64,000 bases of DNA from Schistocephalus solidus (lineage: Eukaryota; Platyhelminthes; Cestoda; Diphyllobothriidea; Diphyllobothriidae), in contig WEDG01001520.1 in NCBI GenBank assembly GCA_017591395.1, positions 62,001 through 126,000 of the forward strand, written 5' to 3'. The notes under the pieces are model-generated. The model had not been told where the DNA came from and did not search any database. It saw nothing but the letters and a program-made list of their open reading frames with translations. Below, piece after piece: positions 33,501-44,200 of this stretch. Within the stretch, counting starts at the first letter, position 1. The number at the start of each line of letters is the position of its first letter. The position numbers were made by a program, and so were the translations under genes.

Positions 33501-35429
33501 TACTCGCTGCCCCCGATCGTAGAATCACAGTCAAACGCAACAAACTTGCGTGGGGATTTTATCCAAACGAAAATTGATGTGCACCATCTCGACTGCAATA
33601 TATCATTTGCCGTATTACAGATACTTATCACCAGCGTCTGTCCTTATTCGAAAAAGAACTTCACAAACGGGTTTGAGTGGCTAATGACCACACTGAAGAG
33701 TGAACTAAACCGCAAGTGAAAGCTGTACAAACTTATCTCCTGGAAAAGACCGTCACGTCACTAACAAAATACAGGACACAGATAAATATTGTAAAAAACT
33801 CGTTTATAAAGCCCGCTGAAGTTTCCAGAGTAACCTGATAAACCGCGCAGCAGAAAACCCGAATCTCTTTTACAACGATATTAGACAGTGCATTCGAAAT
33901 AAAGACATCATCCCTTTGTTAAAACCCGATGGTGTAGAGCTTTCCAAGGATGATGAAAAGGCTGAGATTTTTCTCTATTTCTTTCTGTCAGTTTTTTACG
34001 AGTAGAAGCCGATGTCACCACTGATGGCCGTTGGTTCAAATTTGAAGATACGTGAATTCTCAAATTTCAAACAGAGTTTTTTCGTATTCTGTCAAAACTA
34101 TTGGCTTAATCGTTGATAATAATTTTTATTTCTAACTCTTTTGCCAACTGCACACAAATATGGTTATTGTATTTAACAATAGGGTGGATATATATCGTTT
34201 TTGAACTGTTTTTACCCGCAATAGCCTCATAAACGTTCTTGCAGATTTACGTAAAATGAATGAATCTAAAGAGTAGTTCTCGAAATAGACTTGAAATGGT
34301 GGAAGTTTACTTAATTTACAGTAAATGAAAGTTCGAGTAGTTTATGTACCAGTTGAGATAATTTTTATCCTGCGTAGCCTCTTCGCTAATTATATTTTCA
34401 GTCTAGATTCATTACCTAAAACATTTTGCTTGCAGTGCTTTGCTGACGTCATATCTTATTAAATATCTTACACATATTATTTCTCTACTACGCAAAACGT
34501 CACTATTGATAATTTTCCTTTTCATTTGCTAAACCAGTCGTCAAAATCAGTTATGTCATTACCGATGGGAAACTTACTAACACCTAAGCAACTACAACAG
34601 ATAAGAACGCTCACCTTAGCATTTTTCGCAACACAAATATTTCAAAAATCCCAAAATTATTAAGTCTTAGAATTATGGTTACCGTTTTTCGAAATCATTT
34701 ATTCCTTTTACAAGTGTACGTTTATTAGAATCTATGCTAACTTCCCTCAAAATCTCAGTTCTAGGCCACCGCCCAAATTTTTACATGGTTTTTATCCAAA
34801 TAGGCTGTTATACAATAATATCAATTCTTCTGGAATTTATTTTTGGTTAGCGCTGGCAAGGCACGGTCTAAACAAACATTAGTTACGAAATACAATTTTG
34901 AAATGTGTGCGGAAAAATGTACAAATAGCCTCAGTTCCTCTGCTTTCAAATACAAATTCACTTCTTACAGTCATTAATTTCTCGCCTACGCGTATTCAAA
35001 AAGAAAAATCTCACCTGATAAAATTCCAAACTCACTTATTAAACGGTTAAGAAATTTTCCACCATTACTAAGCAAATTTTCTCAATATTTTTCGTAAATG
35101 GTTTCTTCCCGATTATTGGAAAACTTCCAGTAGAAGACTAGTTGGCGAGCGTACGCGTGCTTTCGATAAATTCTCATCGGGCCAGTACATTTATATGGGA
35201 AACGGAGGGCAAGCTAAGACATAAACTCAATAAGTTTATTCTCGTTATATCAGTGAGTTGTGTTGAAAGGGGAGGAGGGGAAGGGAAGAGGCGAACGGCC
35301 TGGACTGCATGTAATCAAGCCGTCGTTGGCCATGCTAAGCGCGGAGCTTGTAGGAGGTTCTTTTGTGCGCACAAGACCGGTTTTCTCAACCGGATGGCGG
35401 TGGTTTCTGCTGTTGCTAGCAGCCGCTGG

Positions 35430-35940
35430 TTCCCGGTCTGACCATCATAACTATCGCGGTGTTCGTAAAACGCCCTCTCTAACTAAACTCTTCGAAAAAC
35501 AAATTGCAAATCAAATTCCGGATTTTTTAATAAGTAATCAGAATTATCAACTTTTCCCAAAACGGTGTTTTACCGGAGCGCTATTGTGAAACCTGCAACA
35601 TGTCTTTTCTAAATCTACTAACCTCTCTTCGTAATGATCATCTATCTGTAGTGGTTATCTATTTTGATCTTAGTAAGGCATTCGATAAAGTGCCTCATAG
35701 ACGTATTCTAGCTAACCTAGAAGCTATAGGATTTTGTAATCCCCTTACTGACTTTATAAGATCATGCCTATATGATGATAAACAAAACGTTTTAGTGGGG
35801 TCCTCATACTCAAATGCTACCCCGATTGTTAGTGGTCTTCTTCAAGGTACCGTCTTAGGTCCTTTGTAGTTCTTAATGTATATAAATGATAGTTCATCGA
35901 TAGTTAAATATTCTTAATCTTTTATCTATGCTGATGACCT
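35430..35940 (+). pseudogene. LINE-B reverse transcriptase, right arm
   Basis: GSRSDHHNYRGVRKTPSLTK opens directly after the deletion junction, followed across a frameshift by NMSFLNLLTSLRNDHLSVV, YFDLSKAFDKVPHRRIL (motif A), SGLLQGTVLGPL (motif B intact, TAG next) and a YADD string at 35,927-35,938 in another frame. Unlike the left arm, motif B keeps its Gln; unlike the left arm, the first fingers segment (SPSIIIPDFK) is deleted. Each arm is thus broken in different places. Confidence 0.75.
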
Positions 35941-36439
35941 CAAATGCGTGTATTACCTCTATATCTCTACGACCGAACAATTCCTAGAACAAATGCATTC
36001 GGACTTAAACGCTCTTTTGGCGTTCAGCTCCACATGGCTAATGGAGTTCGCACCTTCGTAGTGTAGCTACATGCGTTTTGGGCCTGTAAGGCTGCTGCAA
36101 CCTGTTATTTTTACGGGTTGCCCTATGATTGAATGTTCCTCCATCAATGACTTGGGCTTAAGCAACACCAATAAATTAGATCTTTTGCCTCATGCCGATA
36201 GAATTACGGTCAAATCTGCTCAGATTTTCAGCTTTATTTCTTATTAATTCTACCTTACAAAAATTAAATTAGGCCTTTATCGTATGTTTGAACTTCCCAT
36301 TCTTGAATTTTACTGTCCTTTCTTCGTTTCAATGAACGAATAAAGCCATTAAAAAATTGAAAATTTTCAAAGACGTTTCACAAAAAATCTCCTGTTTCTT
36401 ACTCTTTCAACTACTTCCTACTTAACAAGATGCCAGTTA

Positions 36440-36640
36440 ATGAAGCTAAGCTTTCTTTGGGTCAGAAGACTGGAAGCAGGCTTTTGTCTCGTTTTTCGAC
36501 TGAATAATAGCTCAGCTCTCCCTAAGCTTTATGTAATTACCCCCATTAGTCTTCCTTATATCCTAAGAAATTCTGCACTAATTATACCTCCCACTGCATC
36601 CTCAACGTTTAAACGCTATCTCTTCTTTGCTTCTAGGTAA
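36440..36640 (+). pseudogene. LINE-B C-terminal domain, right arm
   Basis: LSFLWVRRLEAGFCLVFRL, LPYILRNSALIIPPTASSTF and RYLFFASR followed by TAA/TAG. It is the mirror of 24,837-25,037, with a handful of amino-acid differences, and shares the stop after FFASR. Downstream, out of that stop, the WN-x-x-P-x-E-IR pattern is still readable to about 36,730. Confidence 0.6.
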
Positions 36641-36904
36641 AGATTTCTTTGGAATTACATGCCCATTGAAATAAGGTCGCTAACTGGTCTATCTGCTTTC
36701 AAGCGAAAACTGCACAAGTATCTTAACACTGATTTAATAACATTTTATTTTCCTCATCTTTTCTCAGTAGCTTTCCCCATGAGTCAAAGAAAGGACCATC
36801 GGGAATTTAAGTGACTCTCTCGAAACTATATTCTCGCTACCTCGAGTCATCCATGAACAATGATCTCTCTTTATATCACCAGTCATCCAAACGATGAAGT
36901 TATT

Positions 36905-37381
36905 CGGACGTGACATGACAGTTCGACCGCTCGATTTACACAAGGTCCACCGTATGCTCCACAATAGGTGGTGCAGGTACGGTGACCTGTGCGTGAATTA
37001 GTTTTAATTTAAAGTAGCCTTGCACTGCAGCTACCGCACTCTCTCCCCCTTCGTCACCTGAGCCCGGTATCATGACAGAGTCAAGAAGACCAGAGATGGG
37101 AGAGGCTGCAGGTGGTTGCGCGGTCGGAGCCGCCCCTAGGTGTACCACCACAACAGACTCGGATCCCACGGAGTGGGAGACATAAAGGCCACATTAAGAA
37201 GGAGCCATTGCAGCCTGACTCTCAGTCCACCAGTCAGCCACTCCACACAAAACACACATTGGTCTGAACACGCGGTCCGAGTTATACCGTCAGTTGGCAG
37301 CCTTCCAAGCCACGGCTTTTAGTGCATAGTGATAATTTTAAGCGCCTCAGGTTGTTTATAGTTAGGAATATGCGTTGAGAT
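36905..37381 (+). repeat. rep-R copy 2 (right arm), truncated
   Basis: It contains GTCCACCGTATGCTCCACAA at 36,943, GTGCAGGTACGGTGACC, then AAGGAGCCATTGCAGCCTGA near 37,200 and CAGCCACTCCACACAAAACA. It breaks off after GGAATATGCGTTGAGAT at 37,381, where the family would continue for another 60-70 bases as it does at 24,030-24,095 and at 43,680-43,740. Confidence 0.7.
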
Positions 37382-37382
37382 A

Positions 37383-37763
37383 AGCCAGAAATGGCCATTT
37401 CGGTCTCCATTGTCTTTGTCGGTTCCACCTTATCAACATATGCTACACGTTGCTATGCGACCGCCCGCGAGAGCTCTAGTCTGAGCTCTAGGGCACAACG
37501 GAACATTAATGTTACTTAAGCCGATCGGTGAGTTCCACACTATCATTATATTCCCGATCACAACCGACAAAAACTACGAGCCCGTGGCTCAATGGTAGAG
37601 CCTTCTACTCAAATACCAAAGGTGGTGGGTTCAAATCCCAGGTGTGCCACACTTGGGATTGGTAATGACTGGCTGATGACGGCAAATAAGCCAGAAATGG
37701 CCATTCTGATCTCCCGTTTTCTTTGTCGGTTCCACATTATCAACATATGCGAGACGTCGCTAT
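37383..37763 (+). repeat. SINE-2 dimer, best-preserved copy
   Basis: Tail (AAGCCAGAAATGGCCATTTC at 37,382, then TTTGTCGGTTCCACCTTATC), spacer, tRNA-like head at about 37,578-37,650 and a second tail (AAGCCAGAAATGGCCATTCT, TTTGTCGGTTCCACATTATC) 305 bases after the first. The head has a D arm GGCTCAATGGTAGAGCC and a B box GGTTCAAATCC. The tail core CCAGAAATGGCCATTTC is nearly its own reverse complement. The second tail runs straight into Penelope-like coding sequence at about 37,763. Confidence 0.7.
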
Positions 37764-38795
37764 TCGAGACGGAAACTGATGGACAACTCCCATTTCTGGA
37801 TGTCCTCGTACATCGGAAAACTGATGGATCACTCCACACCTCAGTTAACCGCAAAGAAACATATTCTGTGGTCATCCTACACTTTGAGAGTAATCATCCT
37901 ATCTCTCACAAAAGGATTTCTGTCTACAGTTTCCTAAATCGAGCCAAAACACACTGCTCTGACGAAGAAAGTTATCGAGCAGTAATGAAATACCTCTTAA
38001 ACTTGTTCTCTAAAATGGATACCCGCGTGACTTCGTGCATCGATGTCGGAAGCGGCAAGAATCCAAAGAGTAAGGTATTTCGAACAACACGGCCACCCAG
38101 GCACCCAAAACAATGACCTGGTGAACTTTCCCATACATTAAAAATGTATTAGAGCTTGTCGAAAGACAGCTTAGAAAACACCAGATACAAGTAGCACACC
38201 ACCCTACATCTACTCCAAGCTCACAGCTTGTACACCCTAAGGACAGGGTAAGCTACCTGGATAAAAAAAGGCGTTGTCTACAAAATTCCATGTTCCATTT
38301 GTAATGCCGTTTATTGTGGCCAAACTGGGAAATCAGTCTCAACCCGCCTACACGAACATCAGTTGGCGGTTAGAAGACGAGACCGTTTATCCCAAGTGGC
38401 TATGCACACACTGGTAATAGGAAATAAATTTGCATAGGAGAAAACACGGATTGTTGGCATCTGCCCAATCAGAAAAGGCCGTGAATTCCTGGAAGCAATG
38501 AACTCAGATTAGGCATGCATCAACCGGCATATCGATTTGGATGCCGCATACAAAATCATGAAAGAAAAATTCAAACGCGCAGAACAAATCACGACGGGAT
38601 GACAAAATACACTCAATGCGTATTGGTTCGGATTTCGCCCAACCCTTAGAATCCTTTGTTAAAGACGGTTAATTAATTAATTGTTCCTGTACACTGCCCG
38701 TAGTCTGACGACGAGCTAGGGGACCAGTCTCGAAAATTTCTATTTTTTCCCAAATAATTTTGTCTTTTCTATTGAATATCTTGGGATGCTTGTAT
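37763..38795 (+). pseudogene. Penelope-like element, 5'-truncated: RT tail, linker, GIY-YIG nuclease
   Basis: The frame to 38,116 opens with ETETDGQLPFLDVLVHRKTD, then GSLHTSVNRKETY and FESNHPISHKRISV, the conserved block after the catalytic motifs of Penelope-like reverse transcriptases. Other frames continue ELVERQLRKHQIQVAHHPTS, VHPKDRVSYLDKK and then the nuclease domain: VVYKIPCSICNAVYCGQTGK (GIY-YIG replaced by VYK/YCG), TRLHEHQLAVRRRDRLSQVA, HTL, and MNSD-ACINRHIDLDAAYK. A CCxx Cys pair lies before YCGQ, as in these elements. Stops at about 38,430 and 38,510 and a frameshift near 38,270 inactivate it. The reverse-transcriptase core is absent. The element ends close to the (AT)n tract. 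Confidence 0.8.
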
Positions 38796-38797
38796 TT

Positions 38798-38798
<1 letters not shown>

Positions 38799-38851
<53 letters not shown>
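38799..38851 (+). repeat. (AT)n microsatellite
   Basis: About 26 uninterrupted AT units follow the 3' end of the Penelope-like element. A shorter (TA)n run lies at about 39,817-39,832. Such tracts extrude cruciforms easily and are prone to length errors. Confidence 0.95.
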
Positions 38852-38854
<3 letters not shown>

Positions 38855-39372
38855 AGTACATAAGTTTTTTGGAAACAATGAGCAAATGTAATATGTAAAT
38901 TGTACGACGCTGGTTCACCAGATCGTTGTCAGACTTGTGGCAAATGTGCGAAAAACAGTTAAAATCTAAAACGTGTCGGAAAATCGATATTGCTGAATCA
39001 GTCCTGTTAAGAGCTGTCATTGTTGATTAACATCTCAATACGATTGGCTACCGCCTTTTCCACTTTTTTTTGAGATTGTTGTACATGGCTGATGCCATGT
39101 TTCGATAGGACTGGTTAATTTTAAATCAAATTCATATAATAACATTGATGTTACAAAGTGAGTACGGCTCTTCATTGACAATGAAGGATTTTGTGAAAGA
39201 TAAGTGGCTTCGAGATATACTATGAGTGAACTCAGCCATATGTGAGCGCAATCCTTTTCGATAAATGGTTCTATGGGTCCAATAGGCCTATTGATATAGC
39301 GCCTTTTGGGCGCTGCCAATCTCCCTAGAGCAAAGTAATTTTGTTCAAATATCCATCCCTTCCACGAATATA

Positions 39373-39639
39373 TTGGTTAAGTTTTTGGTTATTGATAAGT
39401 TATCAGTGCGGGAAATTTGGCGTTTTTCCGAAGTAAACGAGCCTGTACAAGAATATATAATATTAATTTCCCTGGATTATGGAAAAGCCATGAATTTTGA
39501 TATCAAAATGGATTCTCCTTATTCTGACGATCGAAAACTACGAAGATATTTAAACAGAGCAATATTTTCTGACATGCAGTCAAATAAAAATATAAAATCT
39601 GATCGTGGTACATTTCAATTCGAACTAATTAGCCGCTGA
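39373..39639 (+). CDS. Orphan open frame, possible last exon
   Basis: An 88-codon open stretch ends with TGA at 39,639. Candidate acceptors are ATTGATAAG and TTATCAG just inside it (about 39,395-39,405). The translation (VREIWRFSEVNEPVQEYIIL, then SPYSDDRKLRRYLNRAIFSD, ending QFELISR) has ordinary amino-acid composition and no transposon motif. I do not recognise a family. The region lies outside all repeats described here, which makes a host exon possible, but a chance frame cannot be excluded. Confidence 0.25.
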   Translation: MVKFLVIDKLSVREIWRFSEVNEPVQEYIILISLDYGKAMNFDIKMDSPYSDDRKLRRYLNRAIFSDMQSNKNIKSDRGTFQFELISR

Positions 39640-40489
39640 CACAATTGTGTTTATTAATGAACAGTTGAAAATACACCGGTTGCCTGAAGCTCTCCGTTTG
39701 CGTATCTGTGTATTTTGCGAAACATATAGGTCATTTTTACACTTGATCTAGCATTCTTTAGAATCACAATGATTTTTGGCTGTGCACTGTCATTAATTTC
39801 TGGCATTCTTTTTACTTATATATATATATATATCGGCATGCGCATTTGAACTCCCTTTTTCTAGATACAAATTGTCATGATAAGGAAAAGTGCAAAGAAA
39901 TTACAGTCCAAAGTAAATGCCCTCTGAGCACTTTAAATAAATAAAAACTATTTTTTTATTTTTGTTTATTTAGTACACTCACGACTTAGACCCTACAACG
40001 GTCATTAGTTCGCATTTCAATTGCAAAACCTCAGACTAATTTTACGCTCTTGAGTGCACATTTAGTAATATAGAGTAATAAATGGTTTTATTCTTGTTAT
40101 ATTGACAACACGAAGTGAAGATATGAAGCCCATGAGAAAAACAAAATAACCTTAACTGGCTCCAGACACCAACTATAGTCTGCGATACACATTTTTGATC
40201 AACTAAGCTTCAATTATGCAATAGCAGACTACAAATGATTTTCATCCGTATTCCAAATCCAATCCATTAGGTTAATTTTATCAGAGTAAATGGCGTTGAT
40301 TTATTGTTCGTTTACTTTAAAGGCACTTTTAATTACCTTGAAAGGACAACTTAACCTAAATCATTGCCTCTTAACAATGGAATAAAAAATTGGTCTCCTA
40401 TAAACATAGGTACATATCCTTCTGGTTGTCATATTATTGCAACCAAAACAAATGTGCCTTACGTCTCACAAATCCAAATGAACGAATCA
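39640..40489. other. No gene seen
   Basis: AT-rich DNA between the orphan frame and the LINE-D tail. It contains one short (TA)n run and no open frame, tRNA box or repeat match that I can support. Confidence 0.4.
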
Positions 40490-41243
40490 CTAGTTCCATT
40501 CAATTCAATGAAATTTATTATGAAAAATATGATAAGCCTGAGAGTACCCTATTTAAAACGTCAAAGTAAGTGCGGTGTACAGAGAAACCACATGGGTTTC
40601 AAACGTACAAAAGGCGGTCATAAAATATGACGAGTAGTGCATGAGTCTAGAGGGTGAAGTTAAATTCCTGATCACTCCAGCTCCTTTTGAAACAAAAAAA
40701 TGTAACTGTTCCTTTTAAAGCTTTCCAGTAATGGTGAGATCATCACGTCTACAGAAAAAGCATTTCATGGTGTGACTACTCTGATAAAATAGGAGAACTT
40801 GCGCACATCCAGGCTCGTCTGATGGATGCACAGTTTCAATGGATGACCTCGAAGATGGGTCATTGCAGCAAATTCAAAGAAGTCAGAGAATCATAGGCAG
40901 CAATCCCATCCCTTCATAACGCGAACGGTTTGCAGGATATCCCTGCGCATTTGCCATTAACTCAAAGGGAACAGATTTGAATTCGATAGCCGAGTTGCAT
41001 ATGGCAAGGATCATTGACTCCTTTCCATTCCGGTGGCTCTCCTTTGTACTCCTTCAAGGCAGTTATGATCTTGAACTGTCCAGGTTTTCCAGGCTTGTAC
41101 AGGTTATTCCAAATGTGGCCTAACGAATGTTCCAAAAAACTTACCCAAATAGATTTTCCTGAAAATCCAAAAAAAGGCTCGTCTGATGGCGTGCAACACA
41201 GCCATTGCGTACTTTGCCCCTCTCGAGCAGTAAGAGGACAGTT

Positions 41244-42150
41244 TTAAGTTGTTTTCGTCAGTACACCAAGGTCCTTTTGGGTCGTCAAGTCTTTTAAGGC
41301 GTCACCGTTGAGAAAGTAACTTCTACTGTCGGCAGATTCGGATGGGTTGCCTAAGCGAAGTATTGTACACTTATCGACGATGAACTGCAAAAGCCAATGA
41401 TTTGACCACTCCTTCAACCGCGTTAATTTTATCTGTAGTTTATCTTTGTCGGCAGGGCTCTGGATTATATTCCAGATTTTCATGGCATCGTCAAACATTA
41501 TTGCACCACAGTCCAGATCACTGTAACCATCTTTAACTAATATAAGTAACAGTATTGGCCATAGTACTGAACCCTGAGGAACCCCACTCTCGACCGCAGC
41601 AGAACTTGACCTCTCTTGGCCGATGCACACAACCTGGTGCTGACCCACGAGGATGTTTTAGATCCATTTGAGTGTTACCTCTGATTCCAATTCTTTCTAG
41701 CTTGTACAACAGTCTCTGATGCAGCACAGTATCGAAGGCCTTTTGAATGTCAATGAAAGCTATGTGAACCATGTGTCCATCTTCAAGTGCAAACATCCAG
41801 CTGTGGACAGTTTACAGCAAATTTGTAGTACAGGATCTTCCTTTTCTGAACCCGTGTTGACAGTTTGATAACAAGTGATGAGTCTCTAGAAATGGCCTTT
41901 TACTTTTCATAACCTTGCCAAGGATGCATGTCAAGCTTATGGACCTGAAATTTGTAACTGACGCCAGGCTATCGCTTTTATACAAGGGAGTTATATGCAC
42001 CAGCTTCCAATCAATAAGAAGTGTTCGAAAGTCAAATAACCTTTAAAAAAGCACTTACAGCGGTGCGGAATGTTCATTGGCGAGTTCTTTCAGAAGCTTG
42101 AGTGGAAGCTCGTTCAGTCCCGGAGATTTCGACTCCTTTAGTTTCTTTAA
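41244..42150 (-). pseudogene. LINE-D reverse transcriptase
   Basis: Scattered frames read: MHITPLYKSDSLASVTNFRS and CQHGFRKGRSCTTNLL (42,000-41,812); VHIAFIDIQKAFDTVLHQ, motif A with Asp kept (about 41,760); SGVPQGSVLWPILLLILVKD, motif B (about 41,590); MFDDAMKIW in place of the usual YADD-x-K, so the Tyr-Ala is replaced and only the two Asp remain (about 41,490); then LTRLKEWSNHWLLQFIVDKC and QKDLGVL of the thumb. Three frameshifts separate the pieces. Role: copying LINE-D RNA at a nicked target. Confidence 0.8.
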
Positions 42151-42637
42151 TTCCCTTCGGATCAGAACCTCTGTAAACAGTATGTGGTTAATGCTTGCAG
42201 TCGGCAGGTAATCCGCTGACGGGCGAAGGAAACTTGCTTAATGTGTGTAAACTGAGTGGTAGAACTGTGAATACTACTCGGCTTTGTCCTGTTCTGAGAA
42301 ATTTTGACGCTCACGGTAATCTTTATAATTAGGATATGATGCTTATTATTTGTAAATCTGCGAGAGTAACTGTATACTTACTTTGGATTCTGCGTTGGCT
42401 TTGCAGCAAAGTCTTCTCTAATCCTTGTTGCGTTTAAAGGATAAGACTTTTCCGTTTGTTTGTCTGTGTTTTATACTCGTTAAAATATGCGACTTGATTA
42501 GACTCACAGTATTTTCTCCACAATTTTTGCTTCCATTTTATTTCCCTTTTTAGGTTGCTGTGTAGTCACCGATAACGCTTGCTATGATGGACACTCGTAT
42601 GTGCGCAATAGGTGTCCATGCGTTGCAGAAGAGCATT

Positions 42638-43215
42638 TCAGAAGGACTCCCAATCTTCGTTCACAGAGCCCGAAAACATTAAGGTACTGTCGAAGGCTGT
42701 TAAATCTGCTCGCATCTCATGAAAATTTACTCGCAAAACGTTACTTTGTTTTTCCTCTATATCAGGCTCAACGAATAATAAAGAGTAGTTCAACATAAGC
42801 ACCAATTGATCACTTCGACCGAACAGAGGCATTGAAATAATCTCATCAATGCTGCGTGATGTTTTCTTAAAAACCAGGTCGAGACAGTTAGCTCTTTGTC
42901 CTTCACGTGTTCTGGTGGAGAAGAGCACATTTTGTGTGAGAAGTGCTTTTAATGTCTTTTTCAGAAAATCATAATTAAAATTTAATATTGGGCATAATGA
43001 TTGACCAGTGTTCCAGTTAATTCCTGGTGCGTTGAATTCACCCATAACCATGACTTAATGTCGACTGCGACTCGATCTATCCTTGGTGACAGACAGACGG
43101 TGAGAGCATCCAGACTTGGGGAACCAAGAGCGTAGGTAATCAGCCATATGGCTTCCGTGCTGCATGCAAACTGGCTCATCTTGTCAGACACAATTAGCAC
43201 TTCTTGCGCATACAC
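42638..43215 (-). pseudogene. LINE-D APE endonuclease, main part
   Basis: The first frame (43,215-42,982) carries VYAQEVLIVSDKMSQFACST and EAIWLITYALGSPSLDALTV, the strand before 'YRPP' being degraded. A frameshift leads to 43,051-42,638 with VMGEFNAPGINWNTGQSL (GDFN changed to GEFN), FSTRTREGQRANCLDLVF and GRSDQLVLM (SDH changed to SDQ). Loss of the catalytic His means no activity even if the frame were restored. Confidence 0.75.
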
Positions 43216-43227
43216 GACAGCTCAACC

Positions 43228-43969
43228 GTCGTAGTCTGACGATGTCCACCGTATGTTCCATGGAAGGGTGGCACAGGGACGGTGACTAACGCGTGGATTA
43301 CTTTTAAGTGAAAGTAGACTTGCGCTGATTCTACCACACTCTCTCCTTCTCCCTCACCTGAGCCCGGTGTAATGACAGAATCAAGAAAACCGGAGATGGG
43401 AGAGGGTGCAGGTGGTTGGCGCGGCCGGAGCCGCCCCTGGATGTACCAGCACCCCTGGCTCGGATCCCACGAAGTGGGAGTGCAACAAAGGCCACATTAA
43501 CAAGGAGCCATTGCAACCTGACTCTCATTCCGCCAGTCAGCCACTCCATACAAAACACACATTGGGCTGACCACACGGTCTGAGTTATTCCGTCAGTCGG
43601 CAACCTTTTAAGTCACGGCTTTTATCCCACCGTGATAGTTTCAAGCGCGTCTGCTTGTTTATAGTGAAGAAAATGCGCTGAGCCGTCGTCCTCACTCTCT
43701 ACCTCAACACCACAATCTAACCACTGTCTAAGTCGGTCAGTTGTCTGATGCGGAAGTGGGCGCAGCTGCTGGTGACCTCGTCTCCATGTCCTACGTTCAT
43801 GACCTGGCCCCCAAACACGATCACCAGGATTTCACACAACAGAGGGTTGTACGGCCTACATTTGACATGCATGAGATAGCCAGAGGTCACGTTAAGAAGG
43901 AGCCATCACAGCCTGACTCTCAGCCACTCCACACAACACACATTGGAATAACTGCGAGGTCTGAGTGTT
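43228..43969 (+). repeat. rep-R composite copy (two blocks)
   Basis: Block 1 runs from CTGACGATGTCCACCGTATG at 43,228 through GGAGCCATTGCAACCTGACT at about 43,503 to GGTCAGTTGTC at 43,745. Block 2 begins with GATGCGGAAGTGGGCGCAGC and includes ACACAACAGAGGGTTGTACG and GGAGCCATCACAGCCTGACT at about 43,894. The two blocks share the core motif about 391 bases apart. The same two-block order recurs at 52,035-52,830. It interrupts the LINE-D endonuclease. Confidence 0.75.
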
Positions 43970-44200
43970 TCCCATACACAATTATTCTACAACCCTGTCG
44001 GTTTTCTCTATCCCTCCGATATATTTTGTTTTTTGGAAAATGTTATTTCGCTATCTGGAATACTACTGGACAGCCAGGTTGCGTTTACTGCTATCAAATC
44101 CGGAGATAATTTGGCAATGCAAATGTTCAACCCATCAAGTTTTAATAAAAGGCTTCGGGCATTTGTGAACAAGCTCTTCAATTTTTTGCCAGCCAAACTT
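43970..44200 (-). pseudogene. LINE endonuclease N-terminus, probably LINE-D
   Basis: The minus frame 44,196-44,008 reads KSLFTNARSLLLKLDGLN and PDLIAVNATWLSSSIPDSEI: the first strand of an APE endonuclease (N-A-R-S) and the 'I-x-x-TETW' region with TET changed to NAT. It lies on the same strand as LINE-D and in the correct order, separated from it only by rep-R, so it is most simply the missing head of that element. Confidence 0.65.

Larger units (their letters stand above)
33130..36905 (+). mobile_element. LINE-B copy 3 (right arm)
   Basis: Plus-strand mirror of the left-arm copy: endonuclease tail at 33,236-33,500, decayed middle with scraps such as NLFYNDIRQCIRNKDIIPLL near 33,860, insertion at about 35,105-35,430, reverse transcriptase 35,430-35,940, C-terminal domain 36,440-36,720 and 3' UTR to about 36,905. 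Confidence 0.75.
31556..37381 (-). repeat. Right arm of the large inverted repeat
   Basis: Reverse-complement partner of 24,096-30,075. The inner edge at 31,556 is where a LINE-A copy stops matching (TTCTTCCA on the minus strand is the last shared string). The outer edge at 37,381 lies inside a rep-R copy and is followed at once by SINE-2 sequence. Relative to the left arm it lacks 155 bases at about 35,425 and keeps some codons that are mutated on the left, for example CAA in LINE-B motif B. Confidence 0.92.
40490..43225 (-). mobile_element. LINE-D, CR1-like, minus strand
   Basis: From high to low coordinates: endonuclease (43,215-42,640), a reverse transcriptase lead-in, the reverse transcriptase (about 42,150-41,244), a C-terminal region with GKFFGTFVRPHLEYAIQAW at about 41,090-41,160 and LEGVQRRAT-like scraps, then a 3' UTR ending in AATTCAAT repeats near 40,495. 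The first part of the endonuclease lies beyond the rep-R composite at 43,970-44,200. A second 3'-end copy is at 31,217-31,400. Confidence 0.75.

Noticed and set aside
38799..38851. CRISPR-like or satellite array
   Set aside because: It is a plain dinucleotide microsatellite; no spaced repeats exist anywhere in the window and the DNA is eukaryotic.
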